Part shown: positions 16,550-24,041 of the stretch, one piece after another | Layout of the letters: each line of letters starts with the position of its first letter | Position numbering within the stretch: position 1 is the stretch's first letter | Assembly: GCA_004282995.1 (NCBI GenBank) | Contig: SHLU01000007.1 | Location: 1-25,487 of the forward strand | Direction: 5' to 3' | From: Sphingomonadaceae bacterium | GTDB lineage: Bacteria; Pseudomonadota; Alphaproteobacteria; Sphingomonadales; Sphingomonadaceae | DNA length: 25,487 nucleotides | The notes under the pieces: model-generated | Told to the model about the DNA's origin: nothing | Databases searched by the model: none | Seen by the model: the letters and a program-made list of their open reading frames with translations, nothing else | Translations under genes and position numbers: made by a program

Positions 16550-16794
16550 TGCGCGCAATTGTTCTTTCCGCCACTCTGCTGGCATTCGCGGGCCTCGCCG
16601 CTTGCGGCCAGCAGGCCGATCTCAAGCCACAGGCGGGACAAAGCCTGCCGCCGGCACCTTTTGGCATGGCGCGCCAACCTTCTCCCGCTGAACTGCTCGA
16701 ACCAGATACGCTGGCGGCGCCCGAACGCAGTGTCGAATTGCGCCGCAGGTCGGAAGAACGCGAGGACGATCCATTCGATCTTCCGCCGGAATGA
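16549..16794 (+). CDS. Small LptM-like lipoprotein
   Basis: This 81-residue protein has a short hydrophobic signal and the lipobox LAAC (Cys19). A Pro-rich segment and an acidic tail ending in DPFDLPPE follow. It sits directly before lysA. In many proteobacteria the small lipoprotein LptM (YifL), which helps mature the LptDE translocon, is also encoded next to lysA and starts with CGxxGxL after the lipid cysteine. Here the matching piece is CGQQADLKP, a weak fit. The LptM assignment therefore rests mainly on position, size and lipobox. It overlaps the argH stop by one base and is followed by a 72-bp gap with a dyad. Confidence 0.7.
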   Translation: MRAIVLSATLLAFAGLAACGQQADLKPQAGQSLPPAPFGMARQPSPAELLEPDTLAAPERSVELRRRSEEREDDPFDLPPE

Positions 16795-16826
16795 CTTGCG
16801 CCCAGGCGTAGCCCAGATAGCAAAAT

Positions 16827-16843
16827 AGACAGCTAAGCTGTCT
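16827..16843. promoter_or_regulatory. Perfect 8-1-8 dyad upstream of lysA (candidate operator)
   Basis: AGACAGCT-A-AGCTGTCT is a perfect inverted repeat 23 bases ahead of the lysA ATG. A 12-bp palindrome CTTCGCGCGAAG (16847-16858) follows at once. There is no T run, so it is not a classical terminator. I read it as a protein-binding site or a 5'-leader hairpin. Confidence 0.45.
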
Positions 16844-16866
16844 CGACTTCGCGCGAAGCGGTCGGC

Positions 16867-18141
16867 ATGGGTGCGCGCATGGACCATTTCCGCCTGATCG
16901 ATGGCGTCCTGCACGCCGAAGATGTCCCGCTCCCGCAGATAGCCGAGGAAGTGGGCACACCCGTTTACGTCTATTCGCGCGCGACGCTGGAACGCCACGC
17001 GCGCGTATTCAGCGAAGCCCTGGCGCTGGTACCGGACAAGCTCATAGCCTTTGCGGTCAAGGCCAATCCAAATCTGGCAGTGCTAAAGGTTTTGCAGCGT
17101 GCCGGATTCGGGGCCGACGTGGTTTCCGGCGGCGAATTGCGCCGGGCGCTGGCAGCGGGGATGGCTCCTGACAAGATCGTTTTCTCGGGCGTCGGCAAGA
17201 CCCGCGCCGAGCTGGCGCTGGGGCTCGACAAGGGCATTGGCCAATTCAATATCGAATCGCGCGAGGAAGGCCGCGAACTGGCCGAGCTTGCGGCCGACCG
17301 CGGAGAAAGCGCACCGGCCTGCCTGCGTATCAATCCCGATGTCGACGCAGGGACGCATGAGAAGATCTCGACCGGCAAGGCCGAGAACAAGTTCGGCATT
17401 CCGCTGGTCCATGCGCGCGAAGCCTTTGCTGAGCTGGCGGCGCTCGACGGGCTGAACCTGCGCGGCGTGGCCGTGCATATCGGCAGCCAATTGGCCGATC
17501 TCGAGCCGTTGGAAACAGCCTTTGCCAAGGTCGGAGATCTGGTCGCAGACCTGCGTGCCAGCGGGCATACTATTACCCATGTCGACCTCGGCGGCGGGCT
17601 GGGCGTGCCGTACAAGGCTGGCGAAATGCTCCCGTCTCCGGCCGAATACGGTGCGATGGTCGCGCGTGTAACCAGTGATTGGGGCGTGCATCTGACGTTC
17701 GAGCCGGGCCGTGTAATCGCAGGCAATGCAGGAGTGCTGCTGACCCGCGTAGTCCGCGTGAAACGGGGCGGCAATGGCCCTCCCTTCGTCATCGTCGACG
17801 CGGCGATGAACGACCTGGCAAGGCCTGCACTCTACGGCGCATGGCACGATTTCGAGGCGGTCGAGCCAACAGGCGAGCGGATGGTCGCCCACATCGTCGG
17901 CCCAATCTGCGAAACCGGCGACACCTTTGCCCGGGACCGCGAATGCGATGCCTTGCCATCGGGTCAACTCGCCGTATTCCGCACTGCCGGGGCTTATGGC
18001 GCAACCATGGCGTCGAGCTATAATTCACGCGGCTTCGTGGCTGAGGTGCTGGTCGATGGCGATCGCTTCGCGGTGGTCGCGGACCGCATCGATGCCGGCG
18101 CAATCATGGATGCCGAACGGGTTCCCGAATGGCTGAAATAG
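16867..18141 (+). CDS. lysA: Diaminopimelate decarboxylase
   Basis: This 424-residue PLP enzyme makes L-lysine from meso-diaminopimelate. The PLP lysine is Lys65 in AFAVKANPN, followed by HIGSQ (204-208), the phosphate-binding GGG (242-244), EPGR (279-282) and CETGD with the conserved Cys348. The tail holds AGAYG and SSYN, which complete the active site across the dimer. ATG 16867 has a weak AAGCGG upstream; ATG 16879 (MDHFRLIDG) matches the usual family start and may be the true one. A perfect dyad lies upstream. The next gene starts 13 bases before the lysA stop, so the two are coupled. Confidence 0.95.
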   Translation: MGARMDHFRLIDGVLHAEDVPLPQIAEEVGTPVYVYSRATLERHARVFSEALALVPDKLIAFAVKANPNLAVLKVLQRAGFGADVVSGGELRRALAAGMAPDKIVFSGVGKTRAELALGLDKGIGQFNIESREEGRELAELAADRGESAPACLRINPDVDAGTHEKISTGKAENKFGIPLVHAREAFAELAALDGLNLRGVAVHIGSQLADLEPLETAFAKVGDLVADLRASGHTITHVDLGGGLGVPYKAGEMLPSPAEYGAMVARVTSDWGVHLTFEPGRVIAGNAGVLLTRVVRVKRGGNGPPFVIVDAAMNDLARPALYGAWHDFEAVEPTGERMVAHIVGPICETGDTFARDRECDALPSGQLAVFRTAGAYGATMASSYNSRGFVAEVLVDGDRFAVVADRIDAGAIMDAERVPEWLK

Positions 18142-18908
18142 GGTCGCTGCCCCTGTTTCACCGGATCGACGGCAAACGTGTCGTGGTGATCGGCGAGGGC
18201 GCGATGGGTGAAGCCAAGCGCAGGCTGGTTGAGCGCGCGGGTGGAATTCCATGCAGCGAAGCCGAGGCGCACCATGCGGCCCTCGCTTTCGTGGCGTTGG
18301 AGGATGACCGCGCCAGTCGCGCAGCCTGCCAGAAGCTGCGCGCCTTGGGGCTGCTGGTAAATGTCGCCGACAGACCCGACCTATGCGATTTCACCACCCC
18401 GAGCATCCTTGACCGGGAGCCGGTGCTGGTAGCCATCTCCACAAGCGGCGCGTCGGCAGGCCTTGCCAAGCACATCAGGCTACGGCTCGAACAAGTATTG
18501 CCGCAATCCCTGGGCACATTGGCCGGGAAATTGCGCGACGTGCGCGAGGCCATGCGCGCGCGCTGGCCCGATGCCGATAATCGCCGCCGCGCTGTCGACG
18601 CAGGAATGGCCGAAGGCGGTCCGCTCGACCCGCTCGATGCCGGATCCACTGCACGGGTCGACCATTGGCTCTCCGGCAACGACGATGCGGAGGCGAGTGA
18701 ACCGGCTGTGATCCGGCTACAAAACGATGACCCCGAGGACCTGACCCTGCGCCAAGCGAGGCTGTTGGGTATGGCCGACGTGGTGCTTCACGCGGCCGAT
18801 ATCCCGCCAGCCATCCTCAACCGCGCCCGCGCCGATGCGCTGCGCCGTGAATTGCCGCAGGATGCAGATGCCTACGAAGGACTTGTGGTGATTATCGAGC
18901 GCGCCTGA
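18129..18908 (+). CDS. Siroheme synthase N-terminal protein (precorrin-2 dehydrogenase/ferrochelatase) with SUMT remnant
   Basis: This 259-residue protein matches the CysG N-terminal half (Met8p/SirC type), which oxidises precorrin-2 and may insert iron to make siroheme. A Rossmann motif VVVIGEGAMGEAK (18-30), DFTTPSILDREPVLVAIST (87-105) and ASAGLAKHIR (108-117) correspond to conserved CysG segments. Residues about 194-240 (DDPEDLTLRQARLLGMADVV and PPAILNRARAD) resemble the start of the uroporphyrinogen-III methyltransferase (SUMT) domain of full CysG, but the rest of that domain is missing. SUMT must therefore be encoded elsewhere. It overlaps lysA by 13 bases. No sulfite or nitrite reductase genes follow; it is convergent with the next gene, 14 bases away. 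Confidence 0.85.
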   Translation: MAEIGSLPLFHRIDGKRVVVIGEGAMGEAKRRLVERAGGIPCSEAEAHHAALAFVALEDDRASRAACQKLRALGLLVNVADRPDLCDFTTPSILDREPVLVAISTSGASAGLAKHIRLRLEQVLPQSLGTLAGKLRDVREAMRARWPDADNRRRAVDAGMAEGGPLDPLDAGSTARVDHWLSGNDDAEASEPAVIRLQNDDPEDLTLRQARLLGMADVVLHAADIPPAILNRARADALRRELPQDADAYEGLVVIIERA

Positions 18909-18922
18909 CCCCGCAGGTCCGG

Positions 18923-19870
18923 TCACACCGGCACCGCCGCCCCCGCGCCGATTTCCGCAAAGTACTGCGCCATCGCCTCGGCCGCCTTGTCGGTCAGCGC
19001 AATGAATGCGCGGCGGCGATCCTGCTGGTCCTCGATCCTTTGCAACAGTCCTGCTTCGGTCATCTGGCTGATCCACCGTAGCGCCGTGGTTGCCGGCACG
19101 CCGCTGGCAATACACAGCGAAGTAACCGAAACGCGCTTGCCCTCTGACCGTGCGGCGGTGAGATCGAGCAGAATGTCCCAAGCCGGGTCTGCAAACAGAT
19201 CTTCGGGAAAGAACTTCGCTCGCGCCTTTCGCTGGGCGATGATCGTGCGCACCGTTTGGGGATCAGGCAGGTGGGCACGCGCCTTTTTTGAAGCCCAGGC
19301 GTGCGAATCCTCGCCTAGATTGACGCCGACGGAAGAGCCGAACCGAAACGCGCTCGTCGTCTCCGGATTGCCGGGTTCGAGGCCCTCGAGCCGCTCTGCC
19401 AGCCGGCCAACCTGCTCGGCCAACCGAACCAGTTCCAGGCGGTCCCTTTCCGACAATTCGCGCACCCCTTTCGCGCCAAGTGTCGATAAAATTGTGCCAA
19501 TGGCAATTACGCGCTCGCCCCTAGTTGGATCAACCAGGACCGGGACATCGCCATGGGGAAGGCTGGCGTAGACATCCTCCAGCGAGCCCATCGTACAGCT
19601 CACCAACAGTGACCGTCCCGAACGCGCCGTGCAGTCGGCCAGGGCGTCGAGCAGGTCAATCTGGGCTGCATCCGGGGTCGGACAATCAACGATGGTCAGG
19701 TCGCAAACCGGGACCTGACTGCCATCGAGCGCAGTCTCATGGATGATTTGCAGCCCGGCTGCTCGCGCATCCTGCACGATCTCGGCCCGCAGCCAGCCCC
19801 GCGAGGCCAGGACGGCGCAATCGGCCCGGAAAACACCGCTGTCGCCATACTCGAATTGTTGCTGCGTCAT
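18923..19870 (-). CDS. MarR-like winged-helix protein with N-terminal receiver-like domain
   Basis: This protein of about 315 residues has a C-terminal winged helix (about 205-300), with a recognition region around SVTSLCIASGVPATTALRWI and a wing with DQQDRRRAFI. It belongs to a family that is common, often in several copies, in sphingomonads and annotated as MarR-type. The N-terminal 120 residues look like a degenerate receiver or Rossmann-like fold without a clear phosphoacceptor, and a leucine-rich helix (about 150-175) could dimerise. I chose ATG 19870 because AAGGGG lies just upstream; an in-frame start at 19903 would fall inside the promoter-like, GTTC-bearing region. The 64-bp gap to the L,D-transpeptidase suggests its own promoter. 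Its target genes are unknown. Confidence 0.75.
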   Translation of the reverse strand: MTQQQFEYGDSGVFRADCAVLASRGWLRAEIVQDARAAGLQIIHETALDGSQVPVCDLTIVDCPTPDAAQIDLLDALADCTARSGRSLLVSCTMGSLEDVYASLPHGDVPVLVDPTRGERVIAIGTILSTLGAKGVRELSERDRLELVRLAEQVGRLAERLEGLEPGNPETTSAFRFGSSVGVNLGEDSHAWASKKARAHLPDPQTVRTIIAQRKARAKFFPEDLFADPAWDILLDLTAARSEGKRVSVTSLCIASGVPATTALRWISQMTEAGLLQRIEDQQDRRRAFIALTDKAAEAMAQYFAEIGAGAAVPV

Positions 19871-19886
19871 TCCTCCCCCTTGTTTG

Positions 19887-19901
19887 GAACAGGAGTAGAA
19901 C
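19887..19901 (-). promoter_or_regulatory. Candidate LexA (SOS) box upstream of the winged-helix gene
   Basis: The minus strand reads GTTC-TACTCCT-GTTC, an exact GTTC-N7-GTTC, 17-31 bases ahead of the chosen ATG. A third GTTC lies six bases further upstream (19908-19911). TATGTT (19904-19899) with TTGTGG 16 bases upstream could be the promoter, placed over the repeats as at rmuC. Confidence 0.5.
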
Positions 19902-19934
19902 ATACAAGAACCTAGTCAAGCCACAAGCTAATGA

Positions 19935-20444
19935 TCAGTAACGTATTTCTATAGGCGTCCCATCGGGTACTGCCCGCCATAATTCTTCCATCTCGGCATT
20001 GGTCAAGGCGATGCAGCCATCGGTCCAATCGCCAATCATGCGCAAATGTCCCGGCAAAGCGTTGGGTTGGCCATGGAGGAAGATGTCCCCGCCCGGATCA
20101 CGTCCACGGGCCTCGGCAAATGCACGATCGGAAGCATTGGGATAGGATACGCGAAGCGACAGGTGAAAGGCGCTGTCGCGATTGCGCGTATCGATCACGT
20201 AGCGGCCTTCGGGCGTGCGCTCGTCACCCTCGAATTGCTTGTGACCAACTGGATCCTCACCGAACTGCAAGCCCGTATAGCGACGCAACACCACTCCACC
20301 GCGATAGAGGGTGAGGGTGCGATCCGACTTATCGACCAGCAGGAAATCGGCCTGCTGCAATGCAGCGGGCCGGAGGTCCGGGCTCGCGGTTGGCGCGCAC
20401 GCGGCGAGCATCAGCAGGAGCGGCAGGATCAGACGACGGCTCAT
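19935..20444 (-). CDS. L,D-transpeptidase (YkuD domain) lipoprotein
   Basis: This 169-residue protein has a signal sequence with lipobox LAAC (Cys16), so it is probably anchored in an envelope membrane. The YkuD domain (about 33-168) shows HGQPN with His124 and TDGCIAL with the catalytic Cys144. These enzymes form 3-3 peptide cross-links or attach proteins to peptidoglycan, and some small ones act as amidases. It lies 27 bp after purA in the same direction, so it may be cotranscribed with purA although the functions differ. The first residues are basic, as expected for export. Confidence 0.9.
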   Translation of the reverse strand: MSRRLILPLLLMLAACAPTASPDLRPAALQQADFLLVDKSDRTLTLYRGGVVLRRYTGLQFGEDPVGHKQFEGDERTPEGRYVIDTRNRDSAFHLSLRVSYPNASDRAFAEARGRDPGGDIFLHGQPNALPGHLRMIGDWTDGCIALTNAEMEELWRAVPDGTPIEIRY

Positions 20445-20471
20445 GCCGGTATCCTAACCCTGACTGCCCAA

Positions 20472-21761
20472 TCAATCCATGAAGGGATCGCGTACCAGGA
20501 TGGTGTCGTCGCGTTCGGGGCTGGTAGAAACCAGCGCCACGGGCGTCTCGATCAATTCCTGAATCCGCTGAACATATTTGATCGCATTGGCCGGAAGGTC
20601 GGCCCAGCTGCGGGCACCGGCGGTGCTTTCGCTCCAACCCTCCAGCTCTTCGTAAATCGGCTCGACCGCTTCCTGGCTCGCCGCATGGCTCGGCAGGTAA
20701 TCGTAGACGTTGTTCTTGAGCCGATAGCCAGTGCAGATTTTCACCGTCTTCATGCCGTCGAGCACGTCGATCTTGGTCAGCGCGATGCCGGTCACGCCGC
20801 TGATGGCGCAGGTCTGGCGCACCAGCACGGCATCGAACCACCCGACCCGGCGCTGGCGCCCGGTCACGGTGCCGAATTCATGGCCCCGCTCGCCCAGCCC
20901 CTGGCCGATCTCGTCGTCGAGTTCAGTCGGAAATGGTCCGCTGCCCACCCGGGTGGTGTAAGCCTTGACGATACCCAGAACGAAGCCGGTGGCGTTGGGA
21001 CCAAGTCCGCTGCCGCTCGCCGCCGTGCCGCTAACGGTGTTGGAGCTGGTGACGAAGGGGTAGGTGCCGTGATCGATATCGAGCAGCACACCCTGCGCAC
21101 CCTCGAACAGGATTTTCGCCCCTGCCTTGCGTACCTTCTTCAACCGCTTCCACACCGGCTGGGCAAAGCGCAGAACGAACGGTGCGATTTCTCGCAATTC
21201 GTCGAGCAAGGCGGCGCGGTCGACCGGCGGCTGGTCGAACCCGGCACGCAGCGCATCGTGGTGCGCGCAGAGCCGGTCAAGCTGCGGTTCGAGGTGGTCG
21301 AGATGTTCCAGATCGCATACCCGGATCGCCCGGCGGCCGACCTTGTCTTCGTAGGCCGGGCCGATACCCCGGCCGGTGGTCCCGATCTTGCCCTTGCCCG
21401 CCGCAGTTTCGCGCAGACCGTCGAGATCGCGGTGCAGCGGCAGGATAAGCGGACAATTGTCGGCAACGGCGAGGTTGTCGTCATCGATCCGAACGCCCTG
21501 TCCTTCGAGTTTCTCGACCTCGGCCTTGAGTGCCCAGGGATCGAGTACCACGCCATTGCCGATGATCGACAGCGTGCCCGATACGATCCCGCTCGGCAGC
21601 AGGCTCAATTTGTAGGTAGTGCCACCCACCACCAGCGTGTGGCCGGCGTTGTGTCCGCCCTGGAAACGCACGACGGCATCGGCGCGGTCGGCCAGCCAGT
21701 CGACGATCTTGCCCTTGCCTTCATCGCCCCACTGGGCGCCGATCACGGTGACGTTGGCCAT
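20472..21761 (-). CDS. purA: Adenylosuccinate synthetase
   Basis: This 429-residue GTP-dependent enzyme joins IMP and aspartate, the first committed step to AMP. The P-loop-like GDEGKGK (12-18, Asp13), GGHNAGHT with catalytic His41, GTTGRGIGPAYEDK and the late LTKIDVLDG are all present. Length is close to E. coli PurA (432). I chose ATG 21761 because family members begin MxNVTVIGAQWGDEGKGK; an in-frame start at 21851 would add a non-conserved leader. No strong ribosome binding site is seen. It is divergent from the aldo/keto reductase across 127 bp that holds a spaced 9-bp inverted repeat. serA and hisZ lie upstream on the same strand. Confidence 0.96.
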   Translation of the reverse strand: MANVTVIGAQWGDEGKGKIVDWLADRADAVVRFQGGHNAGHTLVVGGTTYKLSLLPSGIVSGTLSIIGNGVVLDPWALKAEVEKLEGQGVRIDDDNLAVADNCPLILPLHRDLDGLRETAAGKGKIGTTGRGIGPAYEDKVGRRAIRVCDLEHLDHLEPQLDRLCAHHDALRAGFDQPPVDRAALLDELREIAPFVLRFAQPVWKRLKKVRKAGAKILFEGAQGVLLDIDHGTYPFVTSSNTVSGTAASGSGLGPNATGFVLGIVKAYTTRVGSGPFPTELDDEIGQGLGERGHEFGTVTGRQRRVGWFDAVLVRQTCAISGVTGIALTKIDVLDGMKTVKICTGYRLKNNVYDYLPSHAASQEAVEPIYEELEGWSESTAGARSWADLPANAIKYVQRIQELIETPVALVSTSPERDDTILVRDPFMD

Positions 21762-21791
21762 TATTAGTACGCTCGCATGTGTGACGGTGCT

Positions 21792-21841
21792 CGAAACGCT
21801 GCGGGCGTTAGGGCCAGCAGGGGCGCAGGGCAAGCGTTTCG
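21792..21841. repeat. Spaced 9-bp inverted repeat in the purA / reductase divergent region
   Basis: CGAAACGCT (21792-21800) and AGCGTTTCG (21833-21841) are exact inverted copies 32 bp apart. The second copy also overlaps GTTTC-N4-GAAAC (21836-21849). They could be paired operator half-sites serving both divergent genes, but chance cannot be excluded. Confidence 0.35.
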
Positions 21842-21888
21842 CCGGAAACAAAGCCCGAGTTTCTCATTGTCCTCACAAAGGAGAATTT

Positions 21889-22704
21889 ATGACCGACTAT
21901 CCGCTGCTCACGCTCAATGACAACCGTCAGCTCCCGCAATTGGGGTTCGGAACATACCAAATCCCGGATGAAGACGCTCCGCAGGCGGTGAAGATGGCGC
22001 TCGAGACGGGCTACTGGCTGGTCGATACAGCTGCCATCTACCAAAATGAACGGGGTGTCGGCGAGGGGATCGGCGAATGGTCCGATATCTTTCTCCAGAC
22101 CAAGATCTGGAACGAGAGTCAGGGCTATGACCGCACAATGAAAGCGGCGGAAAAATGTCTTGCCCGGCTCGGCCGCGACCATGTTGATATGCTGCTGATC
22201 CACTGGCCCTGCCCCGACAAAGGCGAGTTCGTGGATACATGGAAAGCGCTGATCGAACTGCGCGAAAAGGGTAAGGCCAAGTCGATCGGAGTGTCTAATT
22301 TCCGCAAAGACGATCTCAAGCGGATTGTCGACGAAACCGGCGTTGTCCCAGCTCTCAACCAGATCGAATTGCATCCGACCTTCCAGCAGCGCGAGCTGCG
22401 CCAGGTTCATGAGGATATGGGTATTGTCACGCAAAGCTGGTCGCCGCTGGGCCAGGGCCAGGGCCTGTCGGAGGGCACGATCCAGGATATAGCCAAGGAA
22501 ACTGGACAACCTGCCAGCGCCGTCATCCTGCGCTGGCATATCCAGCACGGCCTTTGCCCCATCCCCAAGGCATCGAGCCGCGATCACATCGAGGCCAATT
22601 TCAAGACGCTCGAATTTACCCTGTCCGAAGATCAGATGAACCGGATCGACGCGATGGATGATGCAAGCGGGCGGATCGGACCCGATCCGGCCGAGTTCTG
22701 CTAG
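21889..22704 (+). CDS. Aldo/keto reductase
   Basis: This 271-residue NADPH-dependent carbonyl reductase has the AKR catalytic tetrad Asp46, Tyr51, Lys72 and His105 (DTAAIYQNE, LQTKIW, LIHWP). GVSNF and the late IPKASS segment bind the cofactor phosphate. Size and sequence resemble the 2,5-diketogluconate/methylglyoxal reductase group; the substrate is unknown. A good ribosome binding site (AAAGGAG) precedes ATG 21889. It lies on the opposite strand inside the serA-hisZ-purA run, ending one base from the hisZ stop with no terminator visible. Codon use looks like its neighbours. Confidence 0.93.
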   Translation: MTDYPLLTLNDNRQLPQLGFGTYQIPDEDAPQAVKMALETGYWLVDTAAIYQNERGVGEGIGEWSDIFLQTKIWNESQGYDRTMKAAEKCLARLGRDHVDMLLIHWPCPDKGEFVDTWKALIELREKGKAKSIGVSNFRKDDLKRIVDETGVVPALNQIELHPTFQQRELRQVHEDMGIVTQSWSPLGQGQGLSEGTIQDIAKETGQPASAVILRWHIQHGLCPIPKASSRDHIEANFKTLEFTLSEDQMNRIDAMDDASGRIGPDPAEFC

Positions 22705-22705
22705 G

Positions 22706-23812
22706 CTAGAGCTCGCGCGGCGCGTCCCCGTCGAGCACATGGGTGCAACCAAGAGCTTTCGCATCATCCTGCGGACCAACCGCCTCGCAGGTGCGCCAGC
22801 CTTCGCTGCGCAATCGGGCCGCGACGCCGCGATCATGCCCCGGCGGCAGAAACATCGTCGCGCCCTGCGCTTCGTCGGGCAAGGCAGGCAGCAAAGCGTC
22901 CAGATAGAGCGAAAAGCCGGTCGCGGCTTCGTCCGATCCCTTGATCCAGTAGGTGCCACCACGGCCCAGCGCGCTACGAGCGCCCTCGGCATAGAGTGTG
23001 AAGCCGAACCAGCTTTGGTATTCGAAACCGTGCCGTTCGGTCGGATCGAGGGTCAGCCGGGCGCGGTCGCCAAGCCGCTCCGCAACCTGCTCAAGTCCCT
23101 CGATACGGCTCGCCAGTGCGCCGCCAGCATCGAGCGCGCGCAGCTTGTCCAATGCTTGGGCGAAAGGGCCGGCGGCATGAATCAGGGGCAGGTAAGCCTC
23201 GCCTCCTGCCTGGAGCAATCCGCCGGCATCTTTGGTGTCCAGCTCACGCCGGACACGGTCGACCTGGTCGGGCAGGAGCGGGTAGGCCTCGGCTGCCAGC
23301 ACATCGACCAGGTCGGGGAGCGTGAAATCAACCGAAATCCCGCTCGCGCCCATAGCCTCGACCGCTTCGATTGCCAGCGTCACCATTTCGCCGGCAGCGA
23401 TGGCGCTGTCCGATCCAATCAGCTCCGCGCCCAGTTGCAGGCGCTGGCGTGACGGATCGAGCTGGTCCGCAGTGATGGTGGCGACCTCTCCGGCATAGCA
23501 CAGCCGCAGTGGACGCGCCGCATCGGCCAGCGCGGTGGAAGCGATCCGGCCCATCTGCGGGGTCATGTCACTGCGCAGCGCCAATGTGCGCAGGCTTTGA
23601 GGATCAACGAAGCGAAACATGCGGCTGGTACTGACACCGTCCATCCGTCCCGCCAAAGCGCGTTCGAACTCGATCAGGGGGGGGCGCACGCGATCATAGC
23701 CATACAGGTCCATCGCCCGCAGGCCTGCGCGCATGGCATGGGTGGTCTTGCGCGCCTCTGCCGGTAGCCGGTCTTCCAGGCCGATGGGAAGCAGGTCGTC
23801 AGTGTCGGTCAT
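22706..23812 (-). CDS. hisZ: ATP phosphoribosyltransferase regulatory subunit HisZ
   Basis: This 368-residue paralogue of histidyl-tRNA synthetase has class-II fold motifs in altered form (GYDRVRPPLIEFE, RSDMTPQMGRIAS, GRGGTYWI). HisZ has no aminoacylation activity; it activates a short HisG catalytic subunit, which must be encoded elsewhere. The start ATG 23812 lies 28 bp after the full-length serA stop position, so serA and hisZ are likely one transcript. A run of eight C (complement of 23677-23684) encodes RPPL in frame. It is convergent with the aldo/keto reductase with a single base between stops. Confidence 0.93.
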   Translation of the reverse strand: MTDTDDLLPIGLEDRLPAEARKTTHAMRAGLRAMDLYGYDRVRPPLIEFERALAGRMDGVSTSRMFRFVDPQSLRTLALRSDMTPQMGRIASTALADAARPLRLCYAGEVATITADQLDPSRQRLQLGAELIGSDSAIAAGEMVTLAIEAVEAMGASGISVDFTLPDLVDVLAAEAYPLLPDQVDRVRRELDTKDAGGLLQAGGEAYLPLIHAAGPFAQALDKLRALDAGGALASRIEGLEQVAERLGDRARLTLDPTERHGFEYQSWFGFTLYAEGARSALGRGGTYWIKGSDEAATGFSLYLDALLPALPDEAQGATMFLPPGHDRGVAARLRSEGWRTCEAVGPQDDAKALGCTHVLDGDAPREL

Positions 23813-23840
23813 AACGCGCCGCGCCCTGCCCCATCCACGC

Positions 23841-24041
23841 TCAGAATGCCAGTGGCTTGACGACCCGCACGCCTTCGACCTCGCAGGCCTTGTCGACGAT
23901 TTCGGGCGTAATCGGCTGGTCTACGCTCAGCAGCAGGACCGCTTCCCCGCCTGCTTCACGCCGACCAAGGTTGAAGGTGCCGATGTTGATGCCATGTTCC
24001 CCCATCAGCGAGCCGATGCGTCCAATGAAGCCGGGGGCGTC
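23841..24041 (-). pseudogene. serA: Untranslated ACT-domain remainder of serA after an internal TAA
   Basis: Directly after the serA TAA the same frame continues for 66 sense codons, beginning DAPGFIGRIGSL and ending VRVVKPLAF, then TGA. This is the expected rest of the SerA ACT domain with no frameshift or further stop, and brings the total to the normal 527 or so residues. It would be lost unless the stop is read through, restarted or a sequencing error. A possible internal start (ATG in SLMGEHG) has no visible ribosome binding site. Confidence 0.9.

Noticed and set aside
20046..21767. 573-codon plus-strand open frame opposite purA and the L,D-transpeptidase
   Set aside because: purA and the transpeptidase have complete motifs on the minus strand; this frame has none.
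23677..23684. Run of eight G (C in the gene) in hisZ as a phase-variable tract
   Set aside because: The frame is intact and encodes conserved prolines (RPPL); such a short run is common at this GC content.
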